Position numbers and translations under genes: made by a program. DNA of 64,000 bases from Aquirhabdus parva (GTDB taxonomy: Bacteria; Pseudomonadota; Gammaproteobacteria; Pseudomonadales; Moraxellaceae), in the NCBI RefSeq assembly GCF_003351745.1, contig NZ_CP031222.1, forward strand, positions 2,400,207 through 2,464,206, in the 5' to 3' direction. Of the stretch, positions 54,716 to 63,917 are shown piece after piece; within the stretch, counting starts at the first letter, position 1, and each line of letters starts with the position of its first letter. A model generated the notes under the pieces. The model saw only the letters and a list, made by a program, of their open reading frames with translations. It made no database searches and was not told where the DNA came from.

Positions 54716-56133
54716 TGAGTGACGTAAAAACTCCCAAACAAATCATCATGAATGCCTTCGACATGAACTGTGTCGGGCATATCAATCATGGTCTATGGAC
54801 GCATCCGCGTGATCACTCTACAGAGTTTAACCAGATACAGCATTGGACAGAACAAGCACAATTGCTCGAAAAAGGTCTGTTCGACGGCTTATTTCTCGCG
54901 GATATCGTCGGCGTCTATGATGTCTATCAAAACAATATTGATCTAACACTGAAAGAGTCCATACAGTTGCCCAGCCATGATCCTTTACTGCTGATCTCTG
55001 CCATGGCGGCGACGACTCAGCATCTCGGCTTTGGCGTCACGGTGAATTTAAGCTACGAATCACCGTATTTACTTGCACGCCGCTTCTCAACGCTCGACCA
55101 TCTCACGCAAGGACGGATTGGCTGGAATATCGTCACTGGCTATTTGGATAGTGCTGCCAAAGCGATGGGTTTTACAGAGTTACTCGCTCATGACCTCCGC
55201 TATGATCAAGCCGAGGAGTTTCTCGATGTCGCCTATCAACTGTGGGAATCCAGTTGGGAAGATGATGCGGTCTTAATCAACAAAACCCAGCGCGTTTACG
55301 CCCAGCCAGCAAAAGTCCATAAGATCAAACACCAAGGTCCTTACTATCAGGTTGCGGGTTATCACTTAAGTGCTCCCTCCCCCCAGCGCACACCGCTACT
55401 CTTTCAAGCGGGCGCATCCAGTCGTGGTACTGCATTTGCAGCGCAACATGCAGAATGTATTTTTATCAGTGGTAATGAAAAACACATCACCAAACAGCAA
55501 GTTGACACCATTCGTGCTCAAGTCCAGGCGACAGGACGCGACCCAGACAACGTCAAAATCCTGATGGGTATCAATGTCATTGTGGCCGAGACCGAAATTC
55601 AGGCGCACGAGAAGTATCAAGAGTATCTGCGCTACGCCAGTCCTGAAGCCGGACTTGCTCACTTCTCAAGCTCCACCGGCATCGACTTTGCCCAATATGG
55701 CCTTGACGAGGCCATTCCCTACCGAAGTAGCAATGCTATTGCCTCGGTCAATGATCGCTTTAAACACGAAACCATTACCCCGCGAGACCTCCTTGAACAA
55801 CATAAATTAGGCGGTCGATATCGTCTGATTATCGGTTCCGCAAGCCAAGTGGCTGCAGAGCTGATTGATTGGGTTGATCAGACAGGCATTGATGGCTTCA
55901 ACCTTGCGCGCATTGTCACTCCAGAAAGCTATGCCGATTTTATCGAGTGGGTCGTGCCTGAATTGCAACAGCGCAAGCGCTATAAGACTGCCTACGCATC
56001 AGGAGTCTGGCGAGAAAAGATCTTTAATACTCAAGCGCCTTATCTCAATGCACCACATCCGGCTGGGGTCTGGCGGACGCGGAAAAAGGATGCTCATGAA
56101 TTGCCTGTGACGCAAGAGCGTGAGCTCACTTAA
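54715..56133 (+). CDS. FMNH2-dependent monooxygenase of the NtaA/SnaA/DszA (LLM) family
   Basis: A 472-residue flavin-dependent oxidoreductase. FDMNCVGHINHGLWTHPRD at the N-terminus, LTQGRIGWNIVTGYLDSAAKAMG in the barrel, and FQAGASSRGTAFAAQHAECIF are hallmarks of the NtaA/SnaA/DszA branch. That branch oxygenates organosulfur or aminopolycarboxylate compounds using reduced FMN from a separate reductase. GAGGGAC precedes the ATG at 54715. The open frame upstream to 54604 overlaps the previous gene and is not used. With two SfnB proteins and a MetQI-like importer it suggests desulfonation or sulfone cleavage. Confidence 0.92.
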   Translation: MSDVKTPKQIIMNAFDMNCVGHINHGLWTHPRDHSTEFNQIQHWTEQAQLLEKGLFDGLFLADIVGVYDVYQNNIDLTLKESIQLPSHDPLLLISAMAATTQHLGFGVTVNLSYESPYLLARRFSTLDHLTQGRIGWNIVTGYLDSAAKAMGFTELLAHDLRYDQAEEFLDVAYQLWESSWEDDAVLINKTQRVYAQPAKVHKIKHQGPYYQVAGYHLSAPSPQRTPLLFQAGASSRGTAFAAQHAECIFISGNEKHITKQQVDTIRAQVQATGRDPDNVKILMGINVIVAETEIQAHEKYQEYLRYASPEAGLAHFSSSTGIDFAQYGLDEAIPYRSSNAIASVNDRFKHETITPRDLLEQHKLGGRYRLIIGSASQVAAELIDWVDQTGIDGFNLARIVTPESYADFIEWVVPELQQRKRYKTAYASGVWREKIFNTQAPYLNAPHPAGVWRTRKKDAHELPVTQERELT

Positions 56134-56207
56134 AACGTGTTTTAGTTCAATCACGCTAAATATTCATTCAACTTAAAACTTAGAAAAACCAATACGGGTA
56201 GTTATCT

Positions 56208-57047
56208 ATGACCAACAGTTCCAGTCCAAGCACAAAACGTAAAAAAAACATTATCTATGGCGTCATCGTCGTCGTGATTTTAATTGTCGCTGCTGCATTT
56301 TATAAAATTCATCATCAATCTCATCAAGTCTTGAAAATTGGTATTACCTCCTCTTTTGCGCATCAATTTGAAGTTGCTGCGGAAGAAGCCAAGAAGGAAG
56401 GACTCAATGTTGAAATTATTGAGTTCTCCGATTGGAATACCCCTAACTTGACGCTTGAACATGGTGATATCGATGCCAACTATTTCCAGCATCAACCCTT
56501 CCTCACCAACGCAATTAAAGAAGGTCATCTGCACCTAAAACCTTATGCGATTGGCAACGTCTCGAACGTCGGTTTATATTCCAAAAAATATGACCGTTTA
56601 GATGCGCTGCCTGCGCACTCAACCATTGCGATCCCGAATGATCCGGTCAATCAAGGACGTGCATTGTTGTTATTACAGCAAGGACATCTGATTAAGTTGA
56701 ATCCTGATGCTGGTTATCTTGCGGGTTTACACGACATCACCGACAACCCCAAGCAATTCAAATTCGTCGAAGTGGAAGGCGTGCAACTGGCGCGCGCACT
56801 CAGCGATGTTGATCTGGCTTTTGGCTATCCACACTACCTCGTTGTGTCTAAGGCTTTTGATCCCAATAAGGCACTGTTATTTGATGATATTAAAAACAGT
56901 AACTTATATGCCATTCAGTTTGTGGTAAATGACAAATTTAACGATGATGGTCGCTTGAAAAAGTTTGTTGAGATATATCGCACCTCTCCTGTGGTTAAGG
57001 CCGCTTTAGATCATGACTTTGGCAAGCTTTATCACCCCGCATGGTAA
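56208..57047 (+). CDS. MetQ/NlpA-family binding protein with a membrane anchor
   Basis: A 279-residue substrate-binding protein. KIGITSSFAHQFEVAAEEAK and the segment GDIDANYFQHQPFL, PNDPVNQGRALLLLQ are typical of MetQ/NlpA proteins that bind methionine or related compounds. Instead of a lipoprotein signal with a lipobox Cys, residues 11-32 form a Lys-preceded helix (YGVIVVVILIVAAAFY) with no Cys. It is thus probably held in the membrane by an uncleaved anchor. It lies downstream of the monooxygenase and upstream of a MetI-type permease, so an organosulfur ligand is likely. Confidence 0.87.
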   Translation: MTNSSSPSTKRKKNIIYGVIVVVILIVAAAFYKIHHQSHQVLKIGITSSFAHQFEVAAEEAKKEGLNVEIIEFSDWNTPNLTLEHGDIDANYFQHQPFLTNAIKEGHLHLKPYAIGNVSNVGLYSKKYDRLDALPAHSTIAIPNDPVNQGRALLLLQQGHLIKLNPDAGYLAGLHDITDNPKQFKFVEVEGVQLARALSDVDLAFGYPHYLVVSKAFDPNKALLFDDIKNSNLYAIQFVVNDKFNDDGRLKKFVEIYRTSPVVKAALDHDFGKLYHPAW

Positions 57048-57106
57048 AGCTCCATTTATGAATGCCTAACTCACACGAGCCTTAAAACAAAGCGAGTCCA
57101 TATATC

Positions 57107-57757
57107 ATGCCACCCTATAAAATTGATCTTTTGTTACAAAGTACTATTGATACCTTGGTGATGGTGGGAGTCTCTGCATTATTCGTTTTCTTCTTCGGAT
57201 TAATACTCGCGCTGATCCTAGTGACTACAGATCGGCAGGGCATCTTCGCTGCACCTAAAGTGAATGCACTGCTGGGTTTTGTGATTAATACCACCCGCTC
57301 CATTCCATTCTTGATTTTGATGGTCGCTCTCATTCCCTTGACGCGGTTAATTGTCGGGACAAGCTACGGGATCTGGGCAGCGGTCGTTCCCTTAACCATC
57401 GCCGCCATTCCCTTCTTTGCCAGAATTGCAGAGGTGAGCCTGCGTGAAGTGGATTCAACCATCATTGAGGCGGCTCAATCGCTCGGTAGTAACCGTCCGC
57501 GTGTGATTTGGCATGTCTTAATTCCAGAAGCGCTTCCCGGTCTGGTTGCAGGCTTTACTGTCACCATCGTCACGATGATTAATTCTTCTGCAATTGCGGG
57601 CGCTATCGGTGCGGGAGGGCTTGGAGACTTGGCGTACCGCTATGGGTATCAGCGCTTTGATGGACAAATGATGTTGGCAGTGATTGTGGTGCTGGTGATC
57701 ATTGTGATGGTCGTGCAATTTTTGGGGGATACGCTGTCGCGAAGTTTAAGTCACTAA
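57107..57757 (+). CDS. MetI-type ABC transporter permease
   Basis: A 216-residue permease with five helices. The loop EVDSTIIEAAQSLGSNRPRV is the EAA motif that docks the ATPase, and NTTRSIPFLILMVALIP and INSSAIAGAIGAGGLGDLAYRYG are MetI signatures. It imports methionine or a related sulfur compound with the MetQ-type protein 59 bases upstream. No metN ATPase gene is present in this cluster or elsewhere in the window, so the energy subunit must come from another locus. It ends the presumed sulfur operon. Confidence 0.9.
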   Translation: MPPYKIDLLLQSTIDTLVMVGVSALFVFFFGLILALILVTTDRQGIFAAPKVNALLGFVINTTRSIPFLILMVALIPLTRLIVGTSYGIWAAVVPLTIAAIPFFARIAEVSLREVDSTIIEAAQSLGSNRPRVIWHVLIPEALPGLVAGFTVTIVTMINSSAIAGAIGAGGLGDLAYRYGYQRFDGQMMLAVIVVLVIIVMVVQFLGDTLSRSLSH

Positions 57758-57863
57758 GCAACAACTATGAATCATATTCATTAAGCGCCTATTTTTTTAA
57801 TCATAGTGCAAACAAATATTTTTAGCATTGGGTAACCCTACTTTACCAAAGGATTATCCACTC

Positions 57864-59675
57864 ATGACTAGCCGTCGCTCGTTTATTTCCACCGTTATTC
57901 AATCAGCAGGTTTTTTAACGATTGCCTCAGCACTTCCCATTGCCGGATGCGGCAGTAGTGATGATGCGCCTGTCAACCTAACGCCTAAAGGAAGTTTTCT
58001 CTTTGGGCAAGGTGTTGCCAGTGGTGACCCGCGTACAAACAGCGTCATTCTATGGACACGCTGTATTCCGGCAACAGGGTCTCAAGACGTTAACCTTAGC
58101 CTGCAAATCGCCACCGATAGCGAATTTAAGAATGCACTGCAAAGTATCCCTGTCACAGCTCTTGCAAAGTATGACAATACCGTGCGCGTCAAAGTCACGG
58201 GCCTGACCGCTGACCAAGTCTATTACTACCGCTTTACTGCTGGATCAGACTCCAGTAACACGGGCACGACTAAGACCTTACCTCCAGTCACAAGTACACG
58301 GGATATTCGCTTTGCGTGGCTCTCCTGCCAAGACTGGAGTATCAACCACTGGGCAGGGTTGACTTTATTGGCCAAAGAGCAACTCGATTTTGTCATCCAT
58401 GTTGGTGATTACATCTATGAAACTGTAGGTGCAGCATTTCAAACTGGACAAGTTGAAGCCGCCCATGGCCCAATTACCCTGCCATCGGGCGGCCTCAAAG
58501 CGAAGAGTGGTGTATATGCCAACACCATTGATGACTATCGTACGCTCTATCGTACCTATCGCGGTGATACGCGTCTGCAAAGTATCCACCAAAACTTCCC
58601 GATGATCGCCATCTGGGATGATCATGAATTTTCAGATGATTGCTGGCAAGATCATCAAACCTATACCAATGAGAACAAACAAGAAACCACACGTCGTCGT
58701 AATGCAACTCAGGCTTGGGCGGAGTACCAACCTATTGACTGGACAGATGTTCAATTCCAACCCGACACAACCACAGGTTTTACCAACATCCGTATTTACC
58801 GCGATTTCCGCGTTGGTCAGAATATGCACCTCGTCATGACCGATGAGCGTTTATATCGGGATGATCATATCGTTGATGAAGCAACTTTTGCTAAAATTGT
58901 TGGTCATGATTCGGTCAATGGCGATGACTCAGTGGGCACACGATACTTCGTGCCACAACCTGTATTAGGTCAATTTGAACAAACTAAAACGACGGCATTA
59001 GGGCGTGTACCCTCAATTCTTGGAACCGCCCAAACACAATGGTTTAAAGACACTCTCAAAAATACTGATGCAACATGGAAAATCTGGGGCAATGAGGTCG
59101 CATTAAGTCGAATGTGGCTTGATCTGCGGGCGGCTGAAGTTCCGGCCCAATTAAAAAATCGTTATGTCCTTAACTGCGATGCTTGGGATGGTTACCCTAC
59201 GGCAAAACAAGAATTACTGAGCTACTTAGTCGATAACAAGATCAAAAACGTGGTCGCGATTACAGGTGACTTGCATGCCTTCCAAGCCAGCGTGGTCCGA
59301 AATATTGCAGAAAATGGCCAAGGCACGCCAGTACTTGTTGACTTCCTCGCCGCTGGGGTAAGTTCAAGTTCATTCTATACTTATCTTAAACCCGGCTTTC
59401 TAAACTCCGGTATCCCAGCTATTGTCTCTATGTTCGCAACACCTACCGCATTCGATGATACGATGAAACTCAATAACCCAGACTTCGCCTATGTCGATCA
59501 CGATGCGCAAGGTTATGCCATCGCAACTGTAGGTAGTGCGCAGATGAGTGTGACTTTCTATAAAACGGCTAAGCTAAATAGCGATGGTAGTCTACCTGCG
59601 AACATCCTACTGAAGAAAACCCAATTTACCGTGGCCAAAGACACCACAACGATCGTCGTGAAAGATAACGCCTAA
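57864..59675 (+). CDS. phoD: PhoD-like phosphodiesterase/alkaline phosphatase D, Tat lipoprotein
   Basis: A 603-residue metallophosphoesterase. It has a twin-arginine start (TSRRSFISTV), a hydrophobic segment, and a perfect lipobox IAGC at about residue 30, so it should be exported folded and lipidated. The N-terminal PhoD domain (FGQGVASGDPRTNSVILWTR) and catalytic region (HVGDYIYE, AIWDDHEFSDD, AITGDLHAF) carry the metal-binding Asp/His/Asn-type residues. It releases phosphate from esters and can hydrolyse phosphodiesters. AAAGGA precedes the ATG at 57864. No Pho box is seen. A terminator follows at 59711-59737. Confidence 0.92.
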   Translation: MTSRRSFISTVIQSAGFLTIASALPIAGCGSSDDAPVNLTPKGSFLFGQGVASGDPRTNSVILWTRCIPATGSQDVNLSLQIATDSEFKNALQSIPVTALAKYDNTVRVKVTGLTADQVYYYRFTAGSDSSNTGTTKTLPPVTSTRDIRFAWLSCQDWSINHWAGLTLLAKEQLDFVIHVGDYIYETVGAAFQTGQVEAAHGPITLPSGGLKAKSGVYANTIDDYRTLYRTYRGDTRLQSIHQNFPMIAIWDDHEFSDDCWQDHQTYTNENKQETTRRRNATQAWAEYQPIDWTDVQFQPDTTTGFTNIRIYRDFRVGQNMHLVMTDERLYRDDHIVDEATFAKIVGHDSVNGDDSVGTRYFVPQPVLGQFEQTKTTALGRVPSILGTAQTQWFKDTLKNTDATWKIWGNEVALSRMWLDLRAAEVPAQLKNRYVLNCDAWDGYPTAKQELLSYLVDNKIKNVVAITGDLHAFQASVVRNIAENGQGTPVLVDFLAAGVSSSSFYTYLKPGFLNSGIPAIVSMFATPTAFDDTMKLNNPDFAYVDHDAQGYAIATVGSAQMSVTFYKTAKLNSDGSLPANILLKKTQFTVAKDTTTIVVKDNA

Positions 59676-59710
59676 ACAGCGACACAGCAATATCCATAGC
59701 CTCAATGAAA

Positions 59711-59737
59711 AACAGACCTTAAAGGTCTGTTTTTTTT
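59711..59737 (+). terminator. Intrinsic terminator after phoD
   Basis: Arms AACAGACC and GGTCTGTT with a 5-base loop, then six T. The hairpin sequence nearly matches the mdh terminator at 61776-61804. Confidence 0.88.
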
Positions 59738-59765
59738 AATCATCATTTCATCTGAAACGCAGTTT

Positions 59766-60128
59766 TTAACCTTTTAATTTATTAAAGAGGTCCGTAGCTG
59801 CTTTTTTCGCATCATCCAACTTATGAGTTGCTTCGGCTTTCAATTCATCAAACTTCGCGGCAGCTTCATCTTTAAGCTCTGCTGCTTTGACTTTTGCGTC
59901 TTCAAACTTTTGCGATGCGTCAGTTTTAAGTTGGTCGAGTTTATCTTCCGCTTGTTGCAATGCGTTTTGAGCATCACTTTTTAGCTGCTGAGTCGTTGAT
60001 TGTGCTTCTGATTTAAGCTCATCAAGTTTTGCTTGCCCACCGGCTTTAAGATCAGCAGCTTTTTGTTTTGCATCATCAAGCGCTGTATTGGCTTGCTCTT
60101 TTAATGCATCAATTTTGTTATCTGACAT
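59766..60128 (-). CDS. LEA-like (group 3) Ala/Lys/Asp-rich repeat protein
   Basis: A 120-residue protein made of a continuous amphipathic helix of Ala, Lys, Asp, Glu and Gln with almost no aromatic residues. Repeats of about 11 residues of the type DDAKQKAADLK, EDAKVKAAELK and DDAKKAATDLF recall group 3 late-embryogenesis-abundant proteins and apolipoprotein-like helices. It has no signal peptide. Such proteins are often unfolded in solution and protect others during desiccation or freezing; some bind membranes. GGAG is 8 bases upstream of the ATG. It stands alone. Confidence 0.75.
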   Translation of the reverse strand: MSDNKIDALKEQANTALDDAKQKAADLKAGGQAKLDELKSEAQSTTQQLKSDAQNALQQAEDKLDQLKTDASQKFEDAKVKAAELKDEAAAKFDELKAEATHKLDDAKKAATDLFNKLKG

Positions 60129-60354
60129 TATCTATCTCCAGTTTTGTATTAATAGCAATGATATTGAATGAGAAAAACTTAAGCCTTTTGAGCTTACTTA
60201 AAGAGACTACGCCACCTTAAGCCGTTTTCAAACGCATTTTTTGTATGATGTTTATGCTTATTATTGTTAATAAGCGTGTTTCAAGACTTAACTTAATTAA
60301 GAAAGGAACTAGTTCTTCACAAGTCAGTTGAGCAAAGCATATAAACTCGATTCG

Positions 60355-61470
60355 TTAAGGAGCTTTACCTACCGACACATTTCGCCGAAAAGAGATATCT
60401 CGCATGACCTGCTTAGACAGTCCCATAACATCAATCCCAAGTTGAAATGGCTCGTTTGCTTCGCAGGTAAAATGAAGGGTCATTTGTGCATTAAGACCAT
60501 CATGGTAAATGAAGAATCTTCGTAGATCCGAAGGGAATTCACTAAAAACCCAAGAGAACACCTTCGTGATCTTTTGTTCTTTAAGAGGGATCCATTCGGT
60601 TTTGCCAACCTGCCCAATGCGGAGTGCATCCAATTTTAGATTGCATGGAACAGTGCTTTTTAGCCTTATCGCATAAGATCCATCGCTGATCCTGTCCAAG
60701 TCGTCAATTCGGTCAGCAAGAATATTGAATTCAGCCCGGTAAGGAGACTCATGACTGGAGTCATACCGCATAACAACATCATCCGGAATCAGCCTCACTT
60801 CGGTAAGATCATCAAGCTGATAACCATTCAGAGGGGAGATATCTAGAGGTGTTTGAAATGTCCCAGTCCAATCTTCTGGGGTACGAATGCCGAGCTGGTG
60901 CGGGCTGAAGTCAGTCCATGGTGTGACTACATCCTTGGTTACATTCGACAAGCAAGACCAATGCCCGTTGTCATTTAAGTACATGTGCATCAGATAATGT
61001 ACACGCGCTCGAATGTTATAAATTGCCCCTGAGGCCACTTCGCGGCGCTGCTTTAGAGGGTTATTTGGAAGATGCTCGCTATCACAATCCGGACCTATAG
61101 GGCAATTATCCGTCCATGGAGTTACAATAGTCGCGCTGTTGTCATATACCCCCTTTCGATTAGATAACTGATATTCAACAGTATATTGAGAACAAGAAGG
61201 ATTTAAGACATGGGCACGAAAATTGAGTGCCAAAGAAGGGTCATCCCCATTGAAGCGAAGAAACTCACCTGGAGTTAATACGGTTCCATTGTCCCGAGTA
61301 ATAAATAAATCAAGAATATCTGCTGAGAATTCACCTTTAGAGCTATGTCCTATCTCAAGACCTCTTAACTCCTTCGGAAAATGATCCTGCCCTTTTACAT
61401 CCCCAAAAATATCAGTCGAGTAGGAAAGCACGCCTACAAACAATAGGAAAATCCGAATCGAGATATTCAT
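60355..61470 (-). CDS. Secreted protein of unknown function
   Basis: A 371-residue protein with a signal peptide (NISIRIFLLFVGVLSYSTDIFG). The mature part is strand-rich and contains several cysteines (around residues 93-130, 173, 275 and 340). The segment VTPWTD occurs twice (about residues 115 and 183), once as IVTPWTDNC and once as VVTPWTDFS, suggesting two related modules. I recognise no family. GGAGTGAG lies upstream of the ATG. More than 200 bases of AT-rich sequence flank it on both sides, so it may be a recent acquisition. It is probably periplasmic or extracellular. Confidence 0.72.
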   Translation of the reverse strand: MNISIRIFLLFVGVLSYSTDIFGDVKGQDHFPKELRGLEIGHSSKGEFSADILDLFITRDNGTVLTPGEFLRFNGDDPSLALNFRAHVLNPSCSQYTVEYQLSNRKGVYDNSATIVTPWTDNCPIGPDCDSEHLPNNPLKQRREVASGAIYNIRARVHYLMHMYLNDNGHWSCLSNVTKDVVTPWTDFSPHQLGIRTPEDWTGTFQTPLDISPLNGYQLDDLTEVRLIPDDVVMRYDSSHESPYRAEFNILADRIDDLDRISDGSYAIRLKSTVPCNLKLDALRIGQVGKTEWIPLKEQKITKVFSWVFSEFPSDLRRFFIYHDGLNAQMTLHFTCEANEPFQLGIDVMGLSKQVMRDISFRRNVSVGKAP

Positions 61471-61827
61471 CGCGGACTCACTCCATTCAAAATCAACTCA
61501 AAGACGAACATCAACCTATATTCTGCGCGGCCAAAGGTATCTTATAGGGTCGGGCTGAGACCCCCGACAAAATCCCAATTTGAGTAAAATAGCTTTTAAA
61601 AATAATTACTTTATTCAAAAATAAACTATCAGCTCACAAAATAATAGTCAAGAAATAATAACCACCGACTCCACCCCATAAATATCATCACAAGGAAAAC
61701 TTCGTATTACACATATATTGAAATCAACATCACTTAAATCATAAGCCATTCGAATCCTTGTCCTATCAGACCCATAAAAAAACAGACCCGAAGGTCTGCT
61801 TTTTACTTACCCAAATTGCCTAAGCAA
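61471..61827. other. AT-rich intergenic region
   Basis: 357 bases between the unknown secreted protein gene and mdh. It has a G/C-rich hairpin (GTCGGG...CCCGAC, 61549-61568) without a T-run, then AT-rich sequence, then the mdh terminator. No gene is supported. Confidence 0.45.
61776..61804 (-). terminator. Intrinsic terminator of mdh
   Basis: On the minus strand, CAGACC-TTCG-GGTCTG with a stable UUCG tetraloop is followed by seven T. Confidence 0.88.
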
Positions 61828-62808
61828 TTATGGGAGTAAGTGTTTAACGCCATCACGCTCTTCAGCCAACTCTTTTTCAGTAGCTGTCATTTTTTCGCGT
61901 GAGAAGTCAGAGATTGGCAAACCTTGAACGATTGACCAGTCACCATCTTTGGTGGTTACAGGGAATGAGTAGATCAGACCTTGTTCGATGCCGTATGAGC
62001 CATCGCTGTATACGCCCATAGAAACCCAATCACCCTCTTCAGTACCGAGAGCCCAAGTACGCATGTGATCGATTGCAGCGTTTGCAGCAGATGCAGCAGA
62101 AGATGCACCACGTGCTTTGATGATTGCAGCACCACGTTGTTGAACAACAGGGATGAATGTGCCTTCGTACCATTGACGCTCAACCAGTCCTTCAGCAGCA
62201 GCACCTTTAACAGTAGCTTGTGAAATGTCTGGATATTGAGTCGCTGAGTGGTTACCCCAGATGGTCATTTTCTTCACGTCGTTTACAGTTGCATTGGTTT
62301 GCGCTGCAAGTTGAGCAATTGCACGGTTATGATCCAAACGGGTCATTGCAGTGAATTGACGTGGGTTGATGCTTGGCGCGTTGCGCTGAGCGATCAGTGA
62401 GTTAGTGTTTGCTGGGTTACCAACAACCAATACTTTGATGCCACGGCTTGCGTTGTCATTAATCGCTTTACCTTGTACAGAGAAGATCGCAGCGTTAGCT
62501 TCGAGCAAATCTTTACGCTCCATACCTGGGCCACGTGGACGTGCACCAACGAGCAATGCATAGTCTGCATCTTTGAATGCAACATTCGGATCATCAGTTT
62601 GTACGATGCCAGCCAACAGTGGGAATGCACAATCATCCAATTCCATCGCCACGCCTTTTAACGCTTCGAGTGCTGGGGTGATTTCAAGCAATTGTAAAAT
62701 GATCGGCTGATCTTTACCCAACATATCACCAGATGCGATACGGAACAGTAATGAATAGCTGATTTGACCAGCAGCACCAGTAATGGCAACGCGGACGGGT
62801 TGCTTCAT
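61828..62808 (-). CDS. mdh: Malate dehydrogenase
   Basis: A 326-residue NAD-dependent malate dehydrogenase of the long (cytosolic-like) type, acting in the TCA cycle. The NAD site [18 protein letters not shown], the substrate arginines in [15 protein letters not shown], and the proton-relay His in [12 protein letters not shown] are present. GGAG precedes the ATG at 62808; the open frame upstream is not used. It is divergent from the DUF1853 gene. A UUCG-loop terminator follows. Confidence 0.97.
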   Translation of the reverse strand: MKQPVRVAITGAAGQISYSLLFRIASGDMLGKDQPIILQLLEITPALEALKGVAMELDDCAFPLLAGIVQTDDPNVAFKDADYALLVGARPRGPGMERKDLLEANAAIFSVQGKAINDNASRGIKVLVVGNPANTNSLIAQRNAPSINPRQFTAMTRLDHNRAIAQLAAQTNATVNDVKKMTIWGNHSATQYPDISQATVKGAAAEGLVERQWYEGTFIPVVQQRGAAIIKARGASSAASAANAAIDHMRTWALGTEEGDWVSMGVYSDGSYGIEQGLIYSFPVTTKDGDWSIVQGLPISDFSREKMTATEKELAEERDGVKHLLP

Positions 62809-62975
62809 CGTTTTTCTCCAGATTGGGCAAAGATTGGTTTTTAAAATATCAAGTCTCAGGCGCCCCACTTTTAGCAGTGGTTCGTAGTGAGCGGACATAT
62901 TGTACTTGAAGCTGCGAACTTGTGCGAGTAAGCTGATCACTGCGTGAGGTAGGTATTTACAATCGAGTACAAAAT

Positions 62976-63917
62976 ATGACGGTTTTAGAACCGCCCCAAT
63001 CGACCTTTGAATGGCTTAATTTTAAACAACCCGCAGTTCGTGACCTCGCATTTGCGCTTGCTAGTCCACCACTTTTGGCACATTGGCCAGAATTGCTTGC
63101 GCCAACTCCGCACATTGACTTGCCCGACTTCACCTTTTGGCAACAGCACTACCGTAACTATCTTCCACGTTTACAAGAACTTGACGATAACCCGTCTGTA
63201 TTAAATCAAGTCCTTTCTGATCTTCCCAGCACAAGACTCGGTATTCGCTTTGAAGCCCTGTTAAGTTTCTGGTTAAAAGATCAAACTGGCTCTTGGCATG
63301 AGTTCGAACTTCTTGCACAAAACATTCAATTAAAAGACCATAAACGTACAATCGGTGAAATTGATTTTTTAATTAAAAATAAATTATCTGGTGAGATCGA
63401 GCACTGGGAGCTCAGCCTCAAATTTTATTTGGGTGAAGGTCATCTTAAACCATTTGAATGGCGTGGGCTGAATGATCGCGATACCTTCGGCCGTAAAATC
63501 AAACATACGGTCGAACGACAATTTAACGTCAACGAAATTGAGTACGAAGGGCTAGGCAAACTACTGATTCAGAAAAGACGTGCAGTCTTTAAAGGTCGGT
63601 TGTTTTATCCAGATACGCTTCTAAATTCAGTAGCAACGCAGACCCATCTTGACTGGCTCCATCCAGCACATTTGCGTGGCAGTTGGGGCTATCAACTACC
63701 GGACAACGTCAATTGGCGACGTGCTGCGCGACGTGAATGGCTCACCCCAGAAGCTCAAAACCGTGATGACATGAGACCTCGTTTCTTAACACATGGACTT
63801 TATCTCGGTTATCCATTGGATCTGACGGATTACAGCCTTACGATGATCCCTATTGAAAGAATGATTCGCCTGCCCATACGAAGAATTCCTTACCTGACTT
63901 CACTTTATAAACATTGA
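62976..63917 (+). CDS. DUF1853 family protein
   Basis: A 313-residue soluble protein. [14 protein letters not shown], then [11 protein letters not shown] followed by [11 protein letters not shown], are typical of DUF1853. The order Glu-x-Asp then Glu-x-x-x-Lys on consecutive strands resembles a PD-(D/E)XK nuclease core, so a nuclease-like fold is possible. The function is not known. The ATG at 62976 has only a weak ribosome site. It lies divergent from mdh, and no gene follows in the last 83 bases. Confidence 0.85.
   Translation: MTVLEPPQSTFEWLNFKQPAVRDLAFALASPPLLAHWPELLAPTPHIDLPDFTFWQQHYRNYLPRLQELDDNPSVLNQVLSDLPSTRLGIRFEALLSFWLKDQTGSWHEFELLAQNIQLKDHKRTIGEIDFLIKNKLSGEIEHWELSLKFYLGEGHLKPFEWRGLNDRDTFGRKIKHTVERQFNVNEIEYEGLGKLLIQKRRAVFKGRLFYPDTLLNSVATQTHLDWLHPAHLRGSWGYQLPDNVNWRRAARREWLTPEAQNRDDMRPRFLTHGLYLGYPLDLTDYSLTMIPIERMIRLPIRRIPYLTSLYKH

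Noticed and set aside
61549-61568. GC-rich hairpin as a terminator
   Set aside because: No T-run on either strand, and no gene ends next to it.
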